The position numbers and the translations under genes were made by a program. From Kordiimonadales bacterium IMCC3096 (GTDB lineage Bacteria; Pseudomonadota; Alphaproteobacteria; Minwuiales; Minwuiaceae): a DNA stretch of 64,000 bases. Positions 45,509-53,942 of the stretch are shown in pieces. The stretch spans positions 2,757,501-2,821,500 of the forward strand of contig CP018227.1 in the NCBI GenBank assembly GCA_016865035.1. Reading direction: 5' to 3'. Every line of letters begins with the position of its first letter. The stretch's first letter is position 1. The notes beneath the pieces were generated by a model, which saw nothing but the letters and a program-made list of their open reading frames with translations, had not been told where the DNA came from and did no database searches.

Positions 45509-46387
45509 CTAGGCTGCCGACCGTCTGACGGTCACGGCGACATCCAGTGATTCGAATGCGTCGGCGTCGCCGGTGAAGCTGCCGGAGACCGGCATTGTCT
45601 GGCTGATGTGGCGCCCCACGGCGACCGGAATCAGATTGAAGCCGCCGACGCTGCGGTTCGTCGGGTCGAACATGACCCAGCCGGCGCCGGGGATGTAGAC
45701 CTCGGTCCAGGCATGTGTGGAACCCGCGCCGGCGGAGCCGATGGCGTTGCGCGCGGGATCATGCAGGTATCCGGAGACGATCCGCGCGCCGAAGCCGAGG
45801 CTGCGCACGGCATCCGCGAACAGCACCGCGAAGTCGCGGCACGACCCCCTGCCGCGTTCCAGGGTCTCGACCGGCGACTGCGCGGCGTCGTCCTCGCGCT
45901 CCTCATAGGTCGTCTGCCCGGCAACACCGTCGCTGATGGCCCTCAGCAGGGAAAGGGTGTCCGCCCGCGGCCCGGGGACGAAGCCCTGCGCCCAGTCCCG
46001 CAGCCGTCCGGCAGGATCGAGATAGGCCTGCAGCCGCAAGGCACCGAGATCGGTCATCTCGTCATCGCCGAGCAGGAAGGGGTAGCTTGAAGCGGATGCC
46101 GCGATGTCGAAGACAGGCCATTCCTCGGCCTCCAGTGTCAGTTCGGCAAGGCTGTCGACAACCAGGGTGTCGCCGGGCTGGCCGAACGTCGCTGTCGCGA
46201 TGGCGTTCCCCGACACATCGTTCGACCATGCGACGCTGGCGGCGGGCGAGATCTGCAGTTCATGGGAGAGCAGCCGCAGGGTGCGGCTTTCCCTCGGCCG
46301 CAACATCAGCCGGTGCGGACCAAAATCGACGGGCCGGTGATAGCGATAGCTGGTGCGATGATGGACCTTCAGCACCGGGGAGATCAC
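45509..46387 (-). CDS. Transglutaminase-like cysteine protein
   Basis: A 292-residue protein with an N-terminal bacterial transglutaminase beta-domain (about 1-110) and a transglutaminase core. The triad is visible as Cys183 (GSCRDFAVLF), His225 (STHAWTEVYI) and Asp near 240 (WVMFDPTN). Members are proteases, amidases or isopeptide-forming enzymes. The start is GTG. There is no signal peptide. It is not a LapG-type adhesin protease, which has a different domain, even though a giant adhesin-like gene is adjacent. Confidence 0.85.
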   Translation of the reverse strand: MISPVLKVHHRTSYRYHRPVDFGPHRLMLRPRESRTLRLLSHELQISPAASVAWSNDVSGNAIATATFGQPGDTLVVDSLAELTLEAEEWPVFDIAASASSYPFLLGDDEMTDLGALRLQAYLDPAGRLRDWAQGFVPGPRADTLSLLRAISDGVAGQTTYEEREDDAAQSPVETLERGRGSCRDFAVLFADAVRSLGFGARIVSGYLHDPARNAIGSAGAGSTHAWTEVYIPGAGWVMFDPTNRSVGGFNLIPVAVGRHISQTMPVSGSFTGDADAFESLDVAVTVRRSAA

Positions 46388-46593
46388 GGTCGGTCACCGG
46401 GGACACCGGTTCCGCGGCAGCCGACCATGCGGGTCCGCTCCACGTCAGGGATGCGCGGACAGTAGGTCATGGCAGTTTCCTCTCGGCACGAAGTCTGGTC
46501 GCTCGGCCGCCCGATGCTAAGCGATTTGTCGGACAGGCGTGAGGTCACAGTCTCCGGATCATGCGGTCCTGCCGGTCGCGCGGCGAGACTGAA

Positions 46594-46624
46594 CCGGGGC
46601 CACGGGCGGTGCCCGCAGCCCCGG
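46594..46624 (-). terminator. Nested hairpin after the RTX gene
   Basis: CCGGGGC and GCCCCGG form a 7-bp outer stem; inside, GGGC and GCCC pair around a short loop. It lies eight bases beyond the stop of the giant RTX gene. A U-tract is missing. Confidence 0.55.
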
Positions 46625-46631
46625 ACCGGCC

Positions 46632-49600
46632 TCAGAGGATGAAATCGTCCTGATGCAGGTCCGCGATGCCGATGTCGTTCAGCGTGATCGTCACCCCGCC
46701 GTCGACACCCAGCAGCGCGAGGCTGGCCGAGCCCCCCGTCTCGCTCGCGATTGCCAGCACATCGGCGAAGTCATCCAGGCCGAAGTCGGATAGGTCGATC
46801 TGGTCCAGCGAACCCGCTCCGGCCTCGAAGCCGTTGACCACATCATCGCCATCGCCGTCACCGAAGACGAAGGTGTCATCGATTCCGTCGAGGCCGAACA
46901 GCGTGTCACTACCGGTGCCGCCGACGAATGTGTTGGCGTCGCCCGCGCCCGGTTCGCTGCCGGGCAGACCGGCGTTCTCCGGAAAGACATCGCCGATCAG
47001 GTCGTCGCCCGCACCGCCGAAGACCGTGTCATTGCCGTCATTGCCGGCGAGCGTGTCATTGCCGTCGCCGCCAAGGATCGTGTCGTTGCCGCCGAGACCG
47101 GCCACGTTGCTGCCGCCGGTCCCGGTGACGGTTATCTGGTCGTCCAGGTCGCCGCCTTCGATCACGGGGGCATCGCTTTCGATGACCAGGCCGGCAGGCG
47201 TGACCGTGATGGCGACGCTGTCCGTTGCCGACAGCGGCCCGCCCAGTCCGGTGTTCCCCAGATCGGTGACCTGCACGTCCAGATTGTCCGTGCCGCTGAA
47301 GTCCGGGTCGGGGGTGTAGGTCAGGGTGTCGAGCAGCCCGTTCACGTCCGCCAGGTCGCCCGTGAGGATCAGTTCGGATGTGCCGTTGCCCGCAACCACG
47401 GCGACCGTGCCGCTGACGCTCAGCACACCGTTTCCGACTGTCAGGACGATCTCGACCTCGCCGGTACCCTCCGCGGCATCGACATCGCTGACACTGATGT
47501 TGCTGACGGCCACCGACTGGTCCGGGTCGACGACGACGTCCGGTGTCGCTTCCCGCCCGAACACGACATAGGCGCCGCCGCTGCGCGGCGCACCATTGTT
47601 CTCGGACTGGGCACCCATGATGATGTCGGCACGCCCGTCATTGTTCATGTCGCCGATGGCGCTGACACTGTTGCCGACACCGTTGGAGAAGATGGCGATA
47701 CCGCCGATACCATTCTCCACATCGGCCAGATCCACATTGCCCTGCGCGCCCGCCGTGCCGAGCACGATGTAGGTCATGCCGGCGCCACCGCTGTCCAGTG
47801 CGGCGGTGGGCGAACTGACGGCGATGTCATCCAGGCCATCGCCGTCGAAATCGCCAACGCCGGCCACCGCGTACCCCGCACGGTCGTCCGCCGACGCACC
47901 GACAATGGAGAAGCCGTCGACGGACTCGGTGAAATTGTCCAGATCGACGGTGTCTCCGTCCGCCTTGCCGTAGATGACGTGGGCGATACCGGAACGGACG
48001 CCGTTGGCATTGCTCTGCGGGGAGCCGACGATGAGGTCATCCAGGCCGTCGCCGTTCAGGTCGCCAGCCCCGGACACCGCCTGGCCGATATTGTCCAGTG
48101 GGCTGCTGCCGGTGATGGCGAAGCCGCCGATACCGGCCTCCACATCGCCCAGGTCGATCGCGGTGCTGTCGGCCTTGCCGAAGACGACATAGGCGGCGCC
48201 CTGGCCACCCAGCGGCGCCCCGACAAGCATGTCCGCCAGGCCGTCACCATTCACGTCGCCAGCATCCGAGACCGAGAATCCGGCACCGCTGGTGCCAGCC
48301 GCGCCCTTGATGACGAAGCCGCCGCCATTGCCGCTGCGGATGTCGCTGATGCGGACTTCGGACGTGTCCGCCTTGCCGAAGATGACGAAAGCGGCACCGG
48401 AATCAAATCCGTTGGCGTCATCGCGACTGGCGCCGACGATCAGGTCCTCGATGCCGTCACCGTTCACATCCCCGGCAGAACTGATCGCGTTGCCCAGTGA
48501 CTGGCCGGTCTGGTCGGGGCGGATGAAGAAGCCGCCATTGCCGTTGAAGACATCGGAGAGTTCCACCGTCGTCCCGTCCGCCTTGCCGAACACCACATAG
48601 GCCGACCCGGTCTGTCCGCTGAAGCGATAGGCCCCGACCAGAAGGTCATCCAGGCCGTCACCATTCAGGTCACCGATGCCGTCGACCGACGATCCGGCCA
48701 GTTCACCCTGTGGCCGGCCCTGGATGGCGAAGCCGCCCGTGCCTGCACTGACATCCGCCAGGTTGACCGCCGTGCCGTCCGCCTTGCCGAAGACGACATA
48801 GGCCGATCCGGAGTTGTTGCCGTTCACGTCCGCATGGCGGGCATCGACGATCACATCGACAATGCCGTCCCCGTTCACGTCGCCCGCGCCGCGCGGCCCC
48901 CGACCGGCCAGATCGGAATCGGCGATCCCGTTCATGATGAAGCCGCCGTCGCCCGCGCGCACGTCAGAGAGGGCGATGGCATTGGAGACGAGCACCTGGG
49001 GTGCATCGTTGACGGCATTGACGTTGATCTCCGCCGTGCCTGTCGCCCGACCGAAATTGCTGTCGCGCACCGTGTAGGTCACCGTGTCGGTGCCGTTGAA
49101 ATCGGGATTGCCGAGATAGGTCAGGGAGCCGTCGGCATTGACGGTCACCGTGCCGTTGGCGGCAGTCGCCGACTCGACCGTCAGCGCGTCGCCTTCGAGG
49201 TCCGTGTCGTTGGCGAGCACGTCGAACGTGACGGCCGTGTCCTCGTCGGTCTCCGCCGTGTCGGCCCCGGCAACCGGCGCGTCGTTCACCGGGATGACGT
49301 CGAACACCACCTGCGCTGTCGCGGTGGCCCCGCCGCTGTCTGCGACCGTATAGCTGATCGTGTCCGGGCCATTGAAATTGGCATTGCCCAGATAGGTCAG
49401 GGTCCCGTTGGCGTTGATGGTCACCGTGCCGTTTCCGGCACTTGCCTCCACCACGGTCAGGGCATCGCCCTCCGGGTCGGTATCATTGCCGAGCACATTG
49501 ACGGTCGCGGGAAAGTCCTCGAACGCGCGCAGGGTGTCGTCAGTTGCCACCGGCGCGTCATTGACCGCATTCACCGTCACCGCGACCTCGGCTGTCGCGG

Positions 49601-51473
49601 TGCCGCCATTACCGTCATCAACGGTGTAGCTGATGGTGTCCGTGCCGTTGAAGTCCGCATCGCCGACATAGGTCAGCGTCCCGTCCGTCCCGATCACCAC
49701 CGTGCCGTTGGCGGCACTGGCTCCCGTCACCGTCAGGGTGTCCCCATCCACGTCCGAGTCATTGCCCAGCACGTCGATGGTCACTGCAACGTCCTCGTCG
49801 GTCGTCGCGGCATCATTGACGGCCACCGGCGCGTCATTGGTTCCCTGCACCGTGACGGTCACGAATTCGCTCGCCGTGTCCCCGCCCAGGTCCCTGACCG
49901 TGACTTCGTATGTCAGGTCGAGGGATTCGTTGCTGCCCAGATGATCGAAGTGTCCGTTCGCCGCACCGAAGGTCCATCCGATGAGAGGCTCGCTGGCTGA
50001 CGCGGACAGGAAGCCCTGGGCCTCGGCTGCGGTGATGCCGCCCTGATCGCCCCCGAAACCGTCGAACCTGACGGAGGCGGTGTGCAATTCGTTGTCGTCG
50101 AGATCGCTGAAGACCAGATTGCCCGTCGTGCTCAGGATCGTGGCGCTGTCCTCGACCAGCGTGGCCGACAGGTCGGAGGCATCAGCGTCGATCACGGGGG
50201 CATCATTGATCCCGCTCACCCGCAGCGCGACACGCGCCGTGCTGCTGCCGCCGTTGCCGTCGGAGACCGTGTAGGAGATCTCGGTCGAGATCAGGTCGGG
50301 TGCTCCCAGGCTCTCGAAGCCGCTGGTGACATCGAAGGTGGGATTGCCTTGGCCATTGGCAGGGAAATGGAGAAAGCCGGAGCCGACGCCTTCGAAGACC
50401 ACCTCGATGGGGCCGTCGGTCGGCTGGCCGTTCACCGAGGTGACTGTCAGTGTATCCCCGTCAAGGTCGAGATCATTGCCGAGCAGGTCGATGGTCGCGG
50501 ACTGGCCCGCCCGGAGCGAGAAGAAGTCATCACGGGCAAGCGGCGCATCATTGACCGCATTCACCGTTACCGCGACTTCCGCTGTTTCGGTGCCGCCGTT
50601 ACCGTCATCGACGGTATAGCTGATCGTGTCCGTGCCGTTGAAATCGGCATTGCCGGTATAGGTCAGCGTCCCGTCCGCCCCGATCACCACCGTGCCGTTG
50701 GCAGCACTGGCCGCGGTGACGGTCAGCGCATCACCGTCCGCGTCCAGGTCGTTGGCGAGCACGTCGATGCTGGCGGAGATGTCCTCGTCCGTGATCAGGC
50801 TGTCGTCAGCCGCCACCGGGTCCGTGTTCACGCCACCGATGATCTCGATCTCCAGCGCCTCGACGCTGTGCACGATCAGGTTCAGCGCATCGAACCGGAA
50901 GACGAAGCCGCAATGCGACCAGGCATGGCCGCGATGGCTGAGAAAGTCCTCGAAGCGGTCGATATCGGCCTGGATCGCGGCGTCGTCGGCTTCCGCCTGG
51001 GTCAGCACCAGCCGCAGCGTGTCATGGCCGCGTCCGCCTTCCACCAGGTCGAGGCCATGGCTGTTCTGTGATGCCTCGAAGCGCACGACATCATTGCCGC
51101 TGCCGGCATCCAGATAGTCGGACCCGGCGCCGCCATCCAGCAGGTCATCGCCGGAGCCGCCGAAGATGATGTCACAGCCGTCGCCGCCGCCCAGCGTGTC
51201 GTCGCCGCGTCCGCCATTGATCAGGTCACTGCCCGATCCGCCGTCGATGATGTCGCGACCGTTGCCGCCATAGAGACGGTCGCGCCCCGACCCGCCATCG
51301 ATCAGGTCATTACCGTTGCCGCCGAAGACCGTGTCGTTCCCGCCCCCGGCCTCGACCGTGTCGTCGCCCTTGCCGCCCTTCAGGAGTTCCGAACGGCGCG
51401 AGCCGGTCAGATGGTCGTCCCGCCTGCCGCCGGAAACAAAATGGTTGAAATGCGTCCAATGATATCCCGACAT
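46632..51473 (-). CDS. Giant RTX/FG-GAP/Ig-like secreted protein (1613 aa)
   Basis: Domains in order: N-terminal block of RTX nonapeptides (about 25-125, GGxGxDxxx units), five Ig/cadherin-like modules and one VCBS-type module (about 215-810, each with DEDxxxxxDVLxND and a closing VNDAP), seven FG-GAP repeats (about 820-1305, GDVNGDGxxDxxVGA) predicted to form a beta-propeller, another Ig-like segment, and a C-terminal RTX block (about 1455-1500) before a DDFIL end. There is no N-terminal signal peptide, as expected for type I secretion, and calcium binding by RTX is expected outside the cell. GGAGG precedes the ATG. No HlyB/HlyD/TolC genes are in the window. It is probably an adhesin or surface-layer protein. 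Confidence 0.88.
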   Translation of the reverse strand: MSGYHWTHFNHFVSGGRRDDHLTGSRRSELLKGGKGDDTVEAGGGNDTVFGGNGNDLIDGGSGRDRLYGGNGRDIIDGGSGSDLINGGRGDDTLGGGDGCDIIFGGSGDDLLDGGAGSDYLDAGSGNDVVRFEASQNSHGLDLVEGGRGHDTLRLVLTQAEADDAAIQADIDRFEDFLSHRGHAWSHCGFVFRFDALNLIVHSVEALEIEIIGGVNTDPVAADDSLITDEDISASIDVLANDLDADGDALTVTAASAANGTVVIGADGTLTYTGNADFNGTDTISYTVDDGNGGTETAEVAVTVNAVNDAPLARDDFFSLRAGQSATIDLLGNDLDLDGDTLTVTSVNGQPTDGPIEVVFEGVGSGFLHFPANGQGNPTFDVTSGFESLGAPDLISTEISYTVSDGNGGSSTARVALRVSGINDAPVIDADASDLSATLVEDSATILSTTGNLVFSDLDDNELHTASVRFDGFGGDQGGITAAEAQGFLSASASEPLIGWTFGAANGHFDHLGSNESLDLTYEVTVRDLGGDTASEFVTVTVQGTNDAPVAVNDAATTDEDVAVTIDVLGNDSDVDGDTLTVTGASAANGTVVIGTDGTLTYVGDADFNGTDTISYTVDDGNGGTATAEVAVTVNAVNDAPVATDDTLRAFEDFPATVNVLGNDTDPEGDALTVVEASAGNGTVTINANGTLTYLGNANFNGPDTISYTVADSGGATATAQVVFDVIPVNDAPVAGADTAETDEDTAVTFDVLANDTDLEGDALTVESATAANGTVTVNADGSLTYLGNPDFNGTDTVTYTVRDSNFGRATGTAEINVNAVNDAPQVLVSNAIALSDVRAGDGGFIMNGIADSDLAGRGPRGAGDVNGDGIVDVIVDARHADVNGNNSGSAYVVFGKADGTAVNLADVSAGTGGFAIQGRPQGELAGSSVDGIGDLNGDGLDDLLVGAYRFSGQTGSAYVVFGKADGTTVELSDVFNGNGGFFIRPDQTGQSLGNAISSAGDVNGDGIEDLIVGASRDDANGFDSGAAFVIFGKADTSEVRISDIRSGNGGGFVIKGAAGTSGAGFSVSDAGDVNGDGLADMLVGAPLGGQGAAYVVFGKADSTAIDLGDVEAGIGGFAITGSSPLDNIGQAVSGAGDLNGDGLDDLIVGSPQSNANGVRSGIAHVIYGKADGDTVDLDNFTESVDGFSIVGASADDRAGYAVAGVGDFDGDGLDDIAVSSPTAALDSGGAGMTYIVLGTAGAQGNVDLADVENGIGGIAIFSNGVGNSVSAIGDMNNDGRADIIMGAQSENNGAPRSGGAYVVFGREATPDVVVDPDQSVAVSNISVSDVDAAEGTGEVEIVLTVGNGVLSVSGTVAVVAGNGTSELILTGDLADVNGLLDTLTYTPDPDFSGTDNLDVQVTDLGNTGLGGPLSATDSVAITVTPAGLVIESDAPVIEGGDLDDQITVTGTGGSNVAGLGGNDTILGGDGNDTLAGNDGNDTVFGGAGDDLIGDVFPENAGLPGSEPGAGDANTFVGGTGSDTLFGLDGIDDTFVFGDGDGDDVVNGFEAGAGSLDQIDLSDFGLDDFADVLAIASETGGSASLALLGVDGGVTITLNDIGIADLHQDDFIL
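49561..49740. repeat. Copy 2 of an internal coding repeat in the RTX gene
   Basis: About 180 bases encode the second half of an Ig-like module. They are nearly identical (about 85-90 percent by eye) to 50551-50730, offset exactly 990 bases. The likeness at DNA level points to internal duplication. Confidence 0.7.
50551..50730. repeat. Copy 1 of an internal coding repeat in the RTX gene
   Basis: Partner of the repeat at 49561-49740. Both encode ANGTVVIG..GTLTY.G.ADFNGTDTIS-type segments. The 990-base period equals 330 residues. Confidence 0.7.
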
Positions 51474-51514
51474 AGAAGAGCCTCCACGAAGATGCAGGTG
51501 GAGCTATGGGCGAT

Positions 51515-51546
51515 ATTCCGGAGCTTGTGAAATTTGGATTCCGAAT
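51515..51546. promoter_or_regulatory. Candidate LysR binding region between RTX and LysR genes
   Basis: ATTCCG occurs at 51515-51520 and 51538-51543; the second copy sits in the palindrome ATTCCGAAT (51538-51546). All lie in the 82-base gap between divergent genes, the usual place for a LysR operator. Confidence 0.4.
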
Positions 51547-51555
51547 ACGCTTTAT

Positions 51556-52506
51556 ATGGATCGTTTGATGAACCTTCGTACGCTTGATCTGAACCTGTTG
51601 CGTGTCTTCGACGCCGTCTACGGTACCGGCAGCGTCAGCCTGGCCGCCCGCTTGCTGGGGTTGAGTCAGCCGTCGGTCAGTGCATCGCTGGCGCGATTGC
51701 GGGAACTGCTCGACGATCCGCTCTTCGAACGGGCCCGGGACGGTCTGGTGCCGACGCCACGCGCCGACGAGATCGCCGTTCCGATCCGCGAGGGGCTGGC
51801 GCTGGTCGACCTTGCCTCCGAACTGCCGCAGGAATTCGATCCGGCGGAGGTCTCGGGCACCACACGGATCGGACTCACGGAACTGGCGGAACCGCTTCTG
51901 ATGCGGTGCCTGATGCCCATCATCGAGGAATCGGCACCGAACATGTGCCTGTTCCTGCGCGACCTTCCCGACCAGGACATTTCCACCGGGCTCTATGACG
52001 GCAGCCTGGATCTGGCGATCCACGACCAGCCCATAGACGGACGACAGATCCGGTGCGAGATGCTGCTGCGCTCCCCGCTGGTCTGTGCGGCCCGGCCCGG
52101 CTGGAACAGTCGCCACGGTCCCGTCACCAGGGAGAATTTTTCCGGTTTCCCGTTCATCGACCTGAAGACCAAGCAGCGGGCACACAAGAAGCTGGACCGT
52201 TCGCTTGCCGCCCAGGGCTGCGTGCGGCGGCTGGTCTACCAGACCGGTGGCTACTGGTCGATGGCGGGGATGATCGCCGGTACCGACATGCTCGCCGTGC
52301 TGCCGAAGGTGTTCTTCGACGAGGTCGGCGCGACATTCGGGCTGGAGGAGATCCCCCTGCCGTTCGATGTGCCCCGCGACGAGGCCTATCTGATCTGGCA
52401 CGAGCGCAACAACGGGAATCCGACGCTGGACTGGCTGCGCGACATCTGCCTGTCGGTCTTCCGGGGGAATGGAGCAGTGTTTCAGGGGAAGGACCGGGAT
52501 GGTTGA
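51556..52506 (+). CDS. LysR-family transcriptional regulator (first of tandem pair)
   Basis: A 316-residue LysR regulator: winged helix-turn-helix at about 8-68 (LDLNLLRVFDAVYGTGSVSLA..) and a periplasmic-binding-like effector domain (about 95-300). It is divergent from the giant RTX gene across 82 bases and overlaps the next LysR gene by eight bases. The effector is unknown. Confidence 0.9.
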   Translation: MDRLMNLRTLDLNLLRVFDAVYGTGSVSLAARLLGLSQPSVSASLARLRELLDDPLFERARDGLVPTPRADEIAVPIREGLALVDLASELPQEFDPAEVSGTTRIGLTELAEPLLMRCLMPIIEESAPNMCLFLRDLPDQDISTGLYDGSLDLAIHDQPIDGRQIRCEMLLRSPLVCAARPGWNSRHGPVTRENFSGFPFIDLKTKQRAHKKLDRSLAAQGCVRRLVYQTGGYWSMAGMIAGTDMLAVLPKVFFDEVGATFGLEEIPLPFDVPRDEAYLIWHERNNGNPTLDWLRDICLSVFRGNGAVFQGKDRDG

Positions 52507-53518
52507 GGGAAATCGGCTGAACCTGAACCTGCTGCGCGTCTTCGTGAAGGTCTACGAGACCGGTCACGTCACACGCGCGGCGGAGGAACTGGGCATGAGC
52601 CAGCCCGCCGTCAGCGCGGGACTGGGCAGGCTGGCGAAGCATTACGGCCAGCCCCTGTTCCGGCGCACGAAGAACGGGATCGTGCCGACACCCCTGGCTG
52701 ACAAGCTGATCGAGCCCATCCGCAAGGGCATGCATGTCTTCGAATCCGGGCTGTCGGTCCGCGACGATTCTGCGTCCTACGACCAGAAGCGGCATATCCG
52801 GATCTCGCTGCCCAACCTTGCCGAACCCACCATCTTCACGCCGGTCCTGGACCAGCTCTGGCGGGAAATGCCGGGTGTCACGGTGGAGATCACGCCATTC
52901 TACGAGGTCGATGTCGTTCAGGAACTCTGCAGCGGTTCGCTCGACCTTGCCTATCACGCGGGGGCAGTGATCGACCATCCGGACCTGATAAGCCAGCACA
53001 TGGTTGACGGGCGCTGGGCCTGCATCACCCGGAAGGGCTGGTCGGACGATTTCGGCCCCCAGACTCCGGAAGCCTACGACAGGGCCAGGAAGGTGCTGAT
53101 CGACCGCCCCGTGGCGCCGGAGGACATGCTGGTTGTCTATTCCGGCGACAGGACCAACAGCGAGCCGGCCTGCCGGGTGCATCGTGCCTGGAGCATTCCG
53201 CAGATCGTGGCCAACAGCAATCTGGTCGCCCTGGTGCAGATGCCGTTCGCGATCTTCGTGCACAGGCGGTTCGGGCTCGATATCCATCCGCCGCCGCCCC
53301 TGGCCACGCCGGCCCGGCTGGAGATGGTGTGGCATCGACGCGCCGATGCCGATCCGATTCACCGCCGTCTGAGGGAAATGGGGATGCACAGCGTGAACGA
53401 ACTGGTCCGGCGCATGCGCTCCGGCTGGCCGCTGGACGAGGGCCTGTTTCAGGGAATCTGGGACGCGGATGCGCCTGCCGGGCCGACCGAGGCGCAGGGA
53501 CAGGTCATGGCGGACTGA
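52499..53518 (+). CDS. LysR-family transcriptional regulator (second of tandem pair)
   Basis: A 339-residue LysR regulator, starting at the ATG that overlaps the upstream stop region; AGGGGAAGGA lies before it. The helix-turn-helix (LNLNLLRVFVKVYETGHVTRAAEELGM) closely resembles the first LysR, so a duplication is likely. The effector domain differs more. A shorter upstream start (52469) is less plausible. Confidence 0.88.
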   Translation: MVEGNRLNLNLLRVFVKVYETGHVTRAAEELGMSQPAVSAGLGRLAKHYGQPLFRRTKNGIVPTPLADKLIEPIRKGMHVFESGLSVRDDSASYDQKRHIRISLPNLAEPTIFTPVLDQLWREMPGVTVEITPFYEVDVVQELCSGSLDLAYHAGAVIDHPDLISQHMVDGRWACITRKGWSDDFGPQTPEAYDRARKVLIDRPVAPEDMLVVYSGDRTNSEPACRVHRAWSIPQIVANSNLVALVQMPFAIFVHRRFGLDIHPPPPLATPARLEMVWHRRADADPIHRRLREMGMHSVNELVRRMRSGWPLDEGLFQGIWDADAPAGPTEAQGQVMAD

Positions 53519-53583
53519 TCCGCCGCCGCACGACCGTCCTGCCGCGCCCGTAGGCGAAGCGGACTTCATCGCGATGCAGAAGA

Positions 53584-53660
53584 TGGCGCGCCGGGGAGGA
53601 TTCGAACCCCCGACCCCCAGATTCGTAGTCTGGTGCTCTATCCAGCTGAGCTACCGGCGC
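53584..53660 (-). tRNA. tRNA-Arg (anticodon ACG)
   Basis: The minus strand folds into a standard cloverleaf: acceptor stem GCGCCGG/CCGGCGC, D-arm GCTCAGCTGGATAGAGC, anticodon arm CCAGA-CTACGAA-TCTGG with anticodon ACG, T-arm with GGTTCGAATCC, discriminator G and an encoded CCA. Length is 77 including CCA. It stands alone between a LysR gene and a lipoprotein gene. No integrase or attachment duplicate is nearby. Confidence 0.95.
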
Positions 53661-53701
53661 CGCGCCCGGTGTGCTGATGCAGCACCATCGGGCGAGGCGG
53701 A

Positions 53702-53730
53702 CGTATACGGTATGCCTTTCTGCTTGGCAA
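53702..53730 (-). promoter_or_regulatory. Promoter of the tRNA-Arg gene
   Basis: Minus strand TTGCCA, 17 bases, TATACG: good sigma-70-type boxes with ideal spacing. The -10 box is about 42 bases upstream of the mature tRNA 5' end. Confidence 0.65.
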
Positions 53731-53942
53731 GCCACCAATTGACAGGTATGCCCCTTGAATCAAGGCCTTCCTTGTGACGCACGTATCGCTTCGCTAACAT
53801 CTCCGCGCCGGTCGGATGTAACAGTGATTCGGTACGGTGTGCCGAGGGTGCCGGGCCGGCCAGATTTGGGGCGGCCGGTGGTCTTGACCGGATATCGCTA
53901 AGTGACGACGCTGAACAGCGCGACAGGGCCAGAGGCTACGAA

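Noticed and set aside
45509-46387. Transglutaminase-like gene as a LapG-type adhesin protease
   Set aside because: It has the two-domain bacterial transglutaminase layout, not the LapG domain, and the RTX protein shows no LapG cleavage region I can recognise.
46632-51473. Repeated short motifs as a CRISPR array
   Set aside because: The repetition is in coding phase (RTX, FG-GAP, Ig modules), with no identical direct repeats and unique spacers.
53584-53660. tRNA-Arg gene as an integration site of a genomic island
   Set aside because: No integrase, no duplicated tRNA 3' end, and flanking genes look chromosomal.
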